From contig JAVHMA010000007.1 in NCBI GenBank assembly GCA_031081715.1, positions 31,902-95,901 of the forward strand: a stretch of 64,000 nt of DNA. Reading direction: 5' to 3'. The notes beneath the pieces were generated by a model. The model was not told the origin of the DNA. It saw only the letters and a program-made list of their open reading frames with translations, and did no database searches. Position numbers and translations under genes: made by a program. This stretch comes from Armatimonadota bacterium. GTDB taxonomy: Bacteria; Sysuimicrobiota; Sysuimicrobiia; Sysuimicrobiales; Humicultoraceae. Positions 58,781 through 64,000 of this stretch are shown here, piece by piece. Numbering within the stretch: position 1 is the first letter of the stretch; each line of letters begins with the position of its first letter.

Positions 58781-59696
58781 GGTCGTAGCGGATGCGCGGG
58801 TCCAGGTAGAGGTAGAGCAAGTCCACCGCCAGGTTGATGAGCACGAACAGCGTCCCGACGATCAGCACCACGGCCCGGACCACGGGCAAATCCCGCGTCT
58901 GGATCCCCTGCAGCATCAACCAGCCCACGCCTGGCCAGGCGAAAACCGCCTCCACGACCACCGATCCGCCCAGCAGGTTGCCGAGCTGCAGCCCGAGCAC
59001 CGTCACCGTCGAGATGAGCGCGTTGCGCAGCGCATGGCGCGAGCGCACCACCCGCTCGCCGAGGCCCTTGGCCCGCGCGGTACGGATGAAGTCCTGACGC
59101 AGGACCTCGAGCACGTCCGCCCGCACGAGCCGCGTGATGAGCCCGGTGGTGTAGACCGCGAGCGTGAGGCTGGGCAGCACCAGGTAGAGCGGCGACTCGA
59201 AGCCCGAGGCGGGCAGCCAGCGCAGCCGGTCGGCGAAGAGCAGGATGAGCAGCACGCCCAACCAGAACGACGGCAGGCTGATACATACGAACGTGGCCAG
59301 CGACACCGCCCAGTCGACCAGGCTACCGGCGCGCGAGCCGACCCACAGCCCCACCGGGATGCCCACCCCGACCGTGAGCGCGATCGTGGTGAGGGCGAGC
59401 AACGCCGTGTTGGGCAGGCGGTCGAGGACCAGCTCGAGCGCCGGCCGGCTGAACCGGAACGACTCGCCCAACTCGCCGCGGGCGGCATCCTTGAGGAAGC
59501 GCCAGTACTGCACGGGCAGCGGCTGGTCGAGCCCGTAGAGCCGGCGCACGCGCTCGATGTCCTCGGGCCGCGCGTCCAGCGGGGTGAGCAGGCGCACCGG
59601 GTCCCCGCTCAGGTGGACGAGCAGGAACACCAGGATGCTGACCGCCAGGAGCACCCAGACCAGGTGCGCCAGGCGCTGGACGAGGTAGCCGATCAC
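58770..59696 (-). CDS. Peptide/nickel-type ABC transporter permease (DppB-like)
   Basis: 308 residues, six membrane segments. LVQRLAHLVWVLLAVSILVF at the start, the GDPVRLL..P loop, the EAA motif AKGLGERVVRSRHALRNALI and the end GSVVVEAVFAWPGVGWLMLQ are OppB/DppB signatures. It begins 6 nt after the binding-protein stop and overlaps the DppC-like gene. The cognate ATPases (DppD/DppF) are not encoded in this cluster. Confidence 0.95.
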   Translation of the reverse strand: MIGYLVQRLAHLVWVLLAVSILVFLLVHLSGDPVRLLTPLDARPEDIERVRRLYGLDQPLPVQYWRFLKDAARGELGESFRFSRPALELVLDRLPNTALLALTTIALTVGVGIPVGLWVGSRAGSLVDWAVSLATFVCISLPSFWLGVLLILLFADRLRWLPASGFESPLYLVLPSLTLAVYTTGLITRLVRADVLEVLRQDFIRTARAKGLGERVVRSRHALRNALISTVTVLGLQLGNLLGGSVVVEAVFAWPGVGWLMLQGIQTRDLPVVRAVVLIVGTLFVLINLAVDLLYLYLDPRIRYDHGR

Positions 59697-59702
59697 CAGG
59701 GA

Positions 59703-61271
59703 CTAGCTCAGCCGTATGCCTCCCAGGCGGATGATGCCGTCGGTGTGGGCCTCCCAGCCCTGCACACGCTTCTGCTTGGCGTAGACGCCCTGCTGGTTCC
59801 ACAGGAACACCCAGGGGCCTTCGCGGTAGATGATCTGGTTGAGCCGCTTGTACATCTCGTTGCGCTGGTTGGCGTCCATCGTCTTGATCGCGTCCTGGAT
59901 CAGACGGTTGGCCTCCGGGTTGTGGTAGCCCTGCCAGGCCGCGCCCTTGCGGTCCGAGTCGAAGTTGATGGCGACCGTCGCGTCGAGCAGCACGCCGACC
60001 TGCTGGAAGAAGAACGCGTCGTGGGTCTTGCCGAGCACGCCCTGGACGAACGGGCTCCAGTCGCTCACCTGCACGCGGGTGCGCACGCCCACGCGCGACC
60101 ACATCCCGGCGATCGCCTCGCTCGCCAGCCGGTCGTTCAGGTAGCGGCCCTCCGGGGTCACCAGGGTGACCTCGAACCCGTTGGGAAAACCGGCCTCGGA
60201 GATGAGCTGCCGCGCACGATCCGGATCGTACGGGTAGGGCCGCAGGCTCTCGTCGTAGCCGGGGATGCCCGGCCCGAACGCGCTCGCTAGCCGGTACGCC
60301 GCGCCGCGCATCACCGTCCGGATCAAGGTGTCCACGTCGGTGGCGTAGTTCATCGCCTGCCGCACGCGCGCATCCTGGAACGCCCGCACCTTCAGCGAGT
60401 TCAGCACCACGATCTGCGAGGAGAGCTGCCGGAACGTGATGACATCCACGTTCCGCGTCGCCTCCAGCTCCGGAATCTGGATCGGGTCCACCGGCGTGAT
60501 CAGGTGCGCCGCGCCGGTCTTCAGCTCCACCACGCGGGTCGCGGACTCCGCCACCGGCCGCCAGACCAGGCGCCGCACGCGCGGCTGCCCGCTGAAGTGC
60601 GGCCGCTCGGCGAAGTCCATGACCATGCGCTGGCCGGGATTCCACTCGACGAACCGGTAGGGACCGGTCCCGATGGCTCGGCGCGTGGGGTCCACCTCGC
60701 CGCCGGTGATCGCCCGAGGCAAGATCTCGCAGTAGATGGACAGCACCTCCGCCAGCAGCGCGAACGGCCCGTCGGTGTGGATGCGCACCGTGAGCGGGTT
60801 GACGATCTCCACGTCGCGCACCGGGCGCAACTGCCCGGCGTAGACATTGCGGATGGTCGGGCTCTTGAAGCGGGTGATGGTGTCGCGCACGTGCTGCGCG
60901 CCGAACTTCTCCCCGTTGTGGAAGTACACGTCGTCGCGCAGGCGGAACTCCCAGGTCGTGTCGCTGACGACCCGGTACGAGGTCGCGAGCCACGGGATGA
61001 TCCGCATGTCCGGCCCGCGCTCCAGCAGCTTGTCGTACATCGCCCACATCATGCCCTTCGAGGCGCCCGAAGTGGTCACGTGCGGATCCAGGGACTCGGC
61101 GTCCACGCCCTGGACAATGAGCAAATTCCCGACCGGCTGCACCGCGGCCCCCGGCGCCGCCAGGAGCTCCCAGCGCAGCGCGTCCGCCGCCAGGCCGCTA
61201 CCGGCCAGCACCGCGGTCCCCTTGAGGAAGTCGCGCCGCGTCAGGCGCGGTCGCGCCGTCCCGTCACCCAT
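59703..61271 (-). CDS. ABC transporter substrate-binding protein, family 5, Tat-exported
   Basis: 522 residues from ATG 61271; the frame is open further upstream but there it overlaps the ATC-hydrolase gene. The N-terminus carries RLTRRDFLKGTAVLAG, a consensus twin-arginine signal (Arg12, Arg13). The mature part has VDAESLDPHVTTS, GTGPYRFVEWNPGQRM and RVRQAMNYATDVDTL, typical of DppA/OppA-type proteins (SBP_bac_5). It binds an oligopeptide-like ligand outside the membrane. Its start region overlaps the end of the upstream gene by less than 10 nt of spacing, indicating one operon. Confidence 0.94.
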   Translation of the reverse strand: MGDGTARPRLTRRDFLKGTAVLAGSGLAADALRWELLAAPGAAVQPVGNLLIVQGVDAESLDPHVTTSGASKGMMWAMYDKLLERGPDMRIIPWLATSYRVVSDTTWEFRLRDDVYFHNGEKFGAQHVRDTITRFKSPTIRNVYAGQLRPVRDVEIVNPLTVRIHTDGPFALLAEVLSIYCEILPRAITGGEVDPTRRAIGTGPYRFVEWNPGQRMVMDFAERPHFSGQPRVRRLVWRPVAESATRVVELKTGAAHLITPVDPIQIPELEATRNVDVITFRQLSSQIVVLNSLKVRAFQDARVRQAMNYATDVDTLIRTVMRGAAYRLASAFGPGIPGYDESLRPYPYDPDRARQLISEAGFPNGFEVTLVTPEGRYLNDRLASEAIAGMWSRVGVRTRVQVSDWSPFVQGVLGKTHDAFFFQQVGVLLDATVAINFDSDRKGAAWQGYHNPEANRLIQDAIKTMDANQRNEMYKRLNQIIYREGPWVFLWNQQGVYAKQKRVQGWEAHTDGIIRLGGIRLS

Positions 61272-61276
61272 CGTCC

Positions 61277-61945
61277 TCACCCTCCCGATGCGTTCGCGCT
61301 CAAAGCGTTGGGCACGAACCGGAAATCGCAGTGATCGTCCCCCAGGCCGATCGCCGTCGGCCGCACCAGCCGGTGCGTGGGATGACCGTCCATGAACCGC
61401 TCGTCGGTCTCGCAGAAGAACGGAACCAGCTCCGGCGCCCCCGCCCGCTCCATGGCGCGCACCCAGTTGCACGCCGTGATGTGGAACCGCACCTCCTCGG
61501 GCGTGTACGCGAGCAGCCGCCCCTCGCAGGAGAAGAAGCGCATGGCGGTCGCGAAGCGTCGCGCCAGCGCCTCGGGCGACGCGGCGAACCCCGGGGGCGG
61601 TGGGCTCGTCACGTTCAGCGGCCCGTCGGGGTCATCGGCGGTGCGCTGCCGCTCGGCGGCGAGGGCGTGGCTCACCCGACCCGACTCCACGATCGCCCGG
61701 CGCGCCACGGCCAGGGCCACCTCGCGGCCGGCACGGGCGCGGACCGCCCGGTAGAGGTCCACGAAGGGCTGCAGTTCCGCGTGCAGCGCCTCCAGGTCGC
61801 GGGGCGCCGCGGGCAGGGTATCCGGCAGGCCGGCGATGCCGGCCTCGCGCAGCACGGTCTCGGCCTCGGCCTCGCCCAGCACCTCGGCGACGGCGCGGCG
61901 GCAGGCGGCCTGCTGCACGCGGTGCGGCCGGGTCCCCCCCGTCAT
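61277..61945 (-). CDS. L-2-amino-thiazoline-4-carboxylate hydrolase-like protein
   Basis: 222 residues. The C-terminal block FFCETDERFMDGHPTH followed by GLGDDHCDFRF is the signature of the ATC hydrolase family (PF14196), with conserved Cys, Asp and a final CDFRF. The founding Pseudomonas enzyme opens the thiazoline ring of ATC to S-carbamoyl-cysteine during L-cysteine formation; most homologues are untested. It is first in an operon with a peptide-type importer and an amidohydrolase, fitting uptake and ring opening of a cyclic compound. The start ATG is about 90 nt from the divergent LLM gene. Confidence 0.85.
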   Translation of the reverse strand: MTGGTRPHRVQQAACRRAVAEVLGEAEAETVLREAGIAGLPDTLPAAPRDLEALHAELQPFVDLYRAVRARAGREVALAVARRAIVESGRVSHALAAERQRTADDPDGPLNVTSPPPPGFAASPEALARRFATAMRFFSCEGRLLAYTPEEVRFHITACNWVRAMERAGAPELVPFFCETDERFMDGHPTHRLVRPTAIGLGDDHCDFRFVPNALSANASGG

Positions 61946-62038
61946 AGTTCAGGATGGATTCGGTGCAGGCCCCACCCTCCCTGCCGGAGAACACGAGGGC
62001 GCCCCGGCCCAGACACGGCCGGGTGGGCGGGAGGCCTC

Positions 62039-63043
62039 GTGGAACGGCTGCGGTTCGGCATTCGCTTCAACAGCGCCTCGGGGACGATCGCGCAGGTCGT
62101 GCGCTGGGCGCAGATCGCCGAGGACGCCGGCTTCGACGACCTCTGGTACTGCCAGGACCTCATGCTGCGGGACGCGTGGGTCGTGCTGACGGCGGTTGCC
62201 GCGGCCACGCGCCGCCTCCGCGTGGGGACGGCAATCGTCAACCCGTTCTCGTCGAGTCCTGCTGAACTTGCAATGCGAGCCGCCAGCCTGCAGGAACTCT
62301 CCGGCGGCCGGTTCGTGCTGGGGATCGGCCCCGGCGACCCGCCCCACCTGGGCTGGATCGGCCTGCGCCAGGCCCAACCGCTCACCGGGCTCCGGGAGGC
62401 CGTCGGGCTCATCCGGGCGCTGCTGCGGGGCGAGGAGGCGCCGTTCGACGGCCGGGTGTTCCAGGGGTGGACGCGGGGCGCGCGTCTGAAGTTTCCCCTG
62501 CCCGCCCACCCTGTGCCGGTCTACATCGGTGGTCAGGGGCCGAAGGTCACGGAGTTCATGGGCGAGGCAGGCGACGGCGGGCTGCCCATCGTGTTCCCGC
62601 CTGAGGTGATCGACGGCGTCGTCGCGCGCGTGCGCGCGGGCGCGGCACGCGCCGGCCGGACGCTCGACGGCTTCGACCTGGCCGCCTGTGTCTGGTGGTC
62701 GCTGGGCCCCTCACGCCGGGCGGCGGAGGACGCGCTCCGACCGCTGATCGCCTACTATGGCCCGTCGCTGCGCGCCGAGGTGCTCGCCCCGATCGGGCTC
62801 GTGCCCGCGGACTTCGAGGCCATCCGCGCGGCCTGGGCCGCCGGCGACCAGGCGAAGGCTGAGGCGCTCGTCGAGCCCAGGATGTTCCGGCTCGCGATCG
62901 CCGGCGACCTGGACGAGGTCGTCGCGCGCGTGCGCTGGCTCCAGGGTCGCGGCGCCACGCAGGTGAACATCGGGCCCCCGCTCGGCCCGGATCGGGAGTG
63001 GGCGCTGCGCGAAACCGCGCGGGTGATCGCCGCGGTCAGGTAG
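62039..63043 (+). CDS. LLM-class (luciferase-like, F420/FMN) oxidoreductase
   Basis: 334 residues from GTG 62039, with GGGAGG about 5 nt upstream; the long upstream frame is antisense to the ATC-hydrolase gene. The TIM-barrel start LRFGIRFNSASGTIAQVVRW, GFDDLWYCQDL, RLRVGTAIVNPFSSSPAELA and the SGGRFVLGIGPGDPP loop match the MER/LLM flavin-dependent family. Members use F420 or FMN; the cofactor cannot be fixed by eye. PVYIGGQGPKVTEFMGEAGD is the C-terminal conserved block. Confidence 0.93.
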   Translation: MERLRFGIRFNSASGTIAQVVRWAQIAEDAGFDDLWYCQDLMLRDAWVVLTAVAAATRRLRVGTAIVNPFSSSPAELAMRAASLQELSGGRFVLGIGPGDPPHLGWIGLRQAQPLTGLREAVGLIRALLRGEEAPFDGRVFQGWTRGARLKFPLPAHPVPVYIGGQGPKVTEFMGEAGDGGLPIVFPPEVIDGVVARVRAGAARAGRTLDGFDLAACVWWSLGPSRRAAEDALRPLIAYYGPSLRAEVLAPIGLVPADFEAIRAAWAAGDQAKAEALVEPRMFRLAIAGDLDEVVARVRWLQGRGATQVNIGPPLGPDREWALRETARVIAAVR

Positions 63044-63072
63044 CGCGGCCAGCCGACGTGGCACCGTGGCGA

Positions 63073-63078
63073 TATACT
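63073..63078 (+). promoter_or_regulatory. -10 element before the second LLM oxidoreductase gene
   Basis: TATACT is followed by an mRNA leader of about 28 nt with GGAGGT at 63102-63107, 5 nt before ATG 63113. This is the same -10 sequence as at the kinase gene but with a normal leader. Confidence 0.45.
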
Positions 63079-63112
63079 ATGGACGCTGCGCGCATGCGCA
63101 CGGAGGTCCCGC

Positions 63113-64000
63113 ATGAAGCTCGGCGTCGTCTTCCCGCAGACCGAAATCGGCTCCGACCCCGCCGCAATCCGCGACTTCGCCCAGGCGGTGGAGAGCCTGG
63201 GGTTCCACCACCTGCTCGTCTATGACCACGTGCTCGGGGCCGATGCGGCGAACCGCCCGGGCTGGCTCGCCTACACCATCGAGGACGCATTCCATGAACC
63301 GTTCGTCCTGTTCGGCTTCCTGGCCGCGGTCACGACGCGGCTCGAGCTCGCGACGGGCGTCATTATCCTCCCGCAGCGCCAGACCGCGCTCGTCGCCAAG
63401 CAGGCCGCGGAGGTGGACGTGCTCAGCCGCGGGCGGCTGCGCCTGGGCGTCGGACTCGGCTGGAACTCGGTCGAGTACGAGGCCCTGGGCATGGAGTTCG
63501 GCAACCGCGGCGCGCGCGTCGCCGAGCAGGTACGGCTGATGCGGGCGTTGTGGACAGAGGAGCGCGTGACCTTTCGCGGCCGCTGGCACACGGTGGTGGA
63601 GGCTGGCATCCGGCCGATGCCGGTGCAGCGGCCGATTCCGGTCTGGATGGGCGGGGCGGACGACCGCGCGCTGCGCCGCGCCGCGCGCCTGGCCGACGGC
63701 TGGATGTACGGCGGCGGGCTGCCGAATCCGTTCACGCGCGCCCCCGCACGCCGGCCGCGCGAGCTCGTGGAGCGGCTGCGCGCGTTCGCCGGGGCCGCGG
63801 GCCGCGCTCCCGCGACCCTGGGCATCGAGGGTCGGGTCTCGGTGACCCAGGGCACGCCGGACGACTGGCGGAAGGCGGCGGAGGAATGGCAGGCGCTGGG
63901 CGCGACCCACCTGAGCGTGGCGACGATGCGCGCAGGCTTCGCGACACCTGACGCGCATGTGGAGGCGGTGCGCAGGTTCAGGGAGGCGCTGAGCGCCTAG
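63113..64000 (+). CDS. LLM-class F420-dependent oxidoreductase (TIGR03619-like)
   Basis: 295 residues, stop codon at the very end of the window. MKLGVVFPQTEIGSDPAAIR, GFHHLLVYDHVLG, LATGVIILPQRQTALVAKQA, RLRLGVGLGWNSVEYEALGM and PIPVWMGGADDRALRRAARL match the TIGR03619 type of F420-linked LLM oxidoreductases. It has its own promoter and ribosome site 69 nt after the preceding LLM gene. The substrate is unknown. Two such enzymes in tandem suggest F420 use by the organism, which needs checking against the rest of the genome. Confidence 0.94.
   Translation: MKLGVVFPQTEIGSDPAAIRDFAQAVESLGFHHLLVYDHVLGADAANRPGWLAYTIEDAFHEPFVLFGFLAAVTTRLELATGVIILPQRQTALVAKQAAEVDVLSRGRLRLGVGLGWNSVEYEALGMEFGNRGARVAEQVRLMRALWTEERVTFRGRWHTVVEAGIRPMPVQRPIPVWMGGADDRALRRAARLADGWMYGGGLPNPFTRAPARRPRELVERLRAFAGAAGRAPATLGIEGRVSVTQGTPDDWRKAAEEWQALGATHLSVATMRAGFATPDAHVEAVRRFREALSA

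Overview
This is a very GC-rich bacterial chromosome segment, densely packed, with short gaps and many 1-4 nt start/stop overlaps (ATGA, GTGA, TGATG). No phage, IS element or CRISPR array is visible. The family mix is copper-amine-oxidase 'stalk' domain, VanW, a GerW/YtfJ homologue, F420/LLM-type oxidoreductases and a large SRP RNA with an Alu domain. HlyD adaptors occur without a TolC partner. This points to a Terrabacteria-type, probably single-membrane lineage (Chloroflexota, Limnochordia/Thermaerobacter-like Bacillota or Sysuimicrobiota-like). The placement is an inference from gene content only.

Layout. 1-2735: a YyaL-like protein cut by the window edge and an exported stalk/DNRLRE surface protein. 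2746-15652 (minus strand): a CBS-domain protein, then a complete seven-gene Mrp Na+/H+ antiporter operon (A to G). Only 12 nt later follows an export operon of HlyD adaptor, two ABC ATPases and an ABC-2 permease, then SppA and a beta-CASP nuclease. 15756-18253 (plus): a site-2 protease with CBS domains and a Na+-dependent NSS symporter. 18373-23781 (plus): a second complete Mrp operon with A and B fused. The whole 9.5-23.8 kb block reads as a sodium-homeostasis locus.

23.8-25.3 kb: a visibly AT-richer patch with a solitary DNA methyltransferase and a probably truncated gene abutting tRNA-Ser(CGA). 25.4-32.5 kb: a translationally coupled trio of polytopic membrane protein, 1587-residue alpha-2-macroglobulin with thioester, and VanW protein. 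32.7-36.6 kb: a coiled-coil envelope protein with a strong intrinsic terminator, a histidine kinase/response regulator pair, tRNA-Ser(GGA) and signal peptidase I. 36.6-39.7 kb: acyl-CoA ligase, Tat-exported class 3 lipase and the SRP RNA. 39.7-48.7 kb: ketopantoate reductase, a Lon-like protease, PfkB kinase, DCC protein, class III aminotransferase, a zinc-ribbon protein, YjbQ, and a MoaD-like protein paired with a BNR-repeat protein. 48.7-51.2 kb: purine salvage (adenine deaminase and nucleoside phosphorylase). 51.4-56.6 kb: GerW homologue and a MacB-like export system whose ATPase is fused to a cyclic-nucleotide-binding fold. 56.6-64 kb: amidohydrolase, peptide-type ABC importer without its ATPases, ATC-hydrolase family protein and two LLM oxidoreductases.

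Several promoters show only a -10 element. The SRP RNA gives a -10-to-start spacing of 6 nt. The kinase and the site-2 protease have their start codons at exactly that spacing, which implies leaderless mRNAs.
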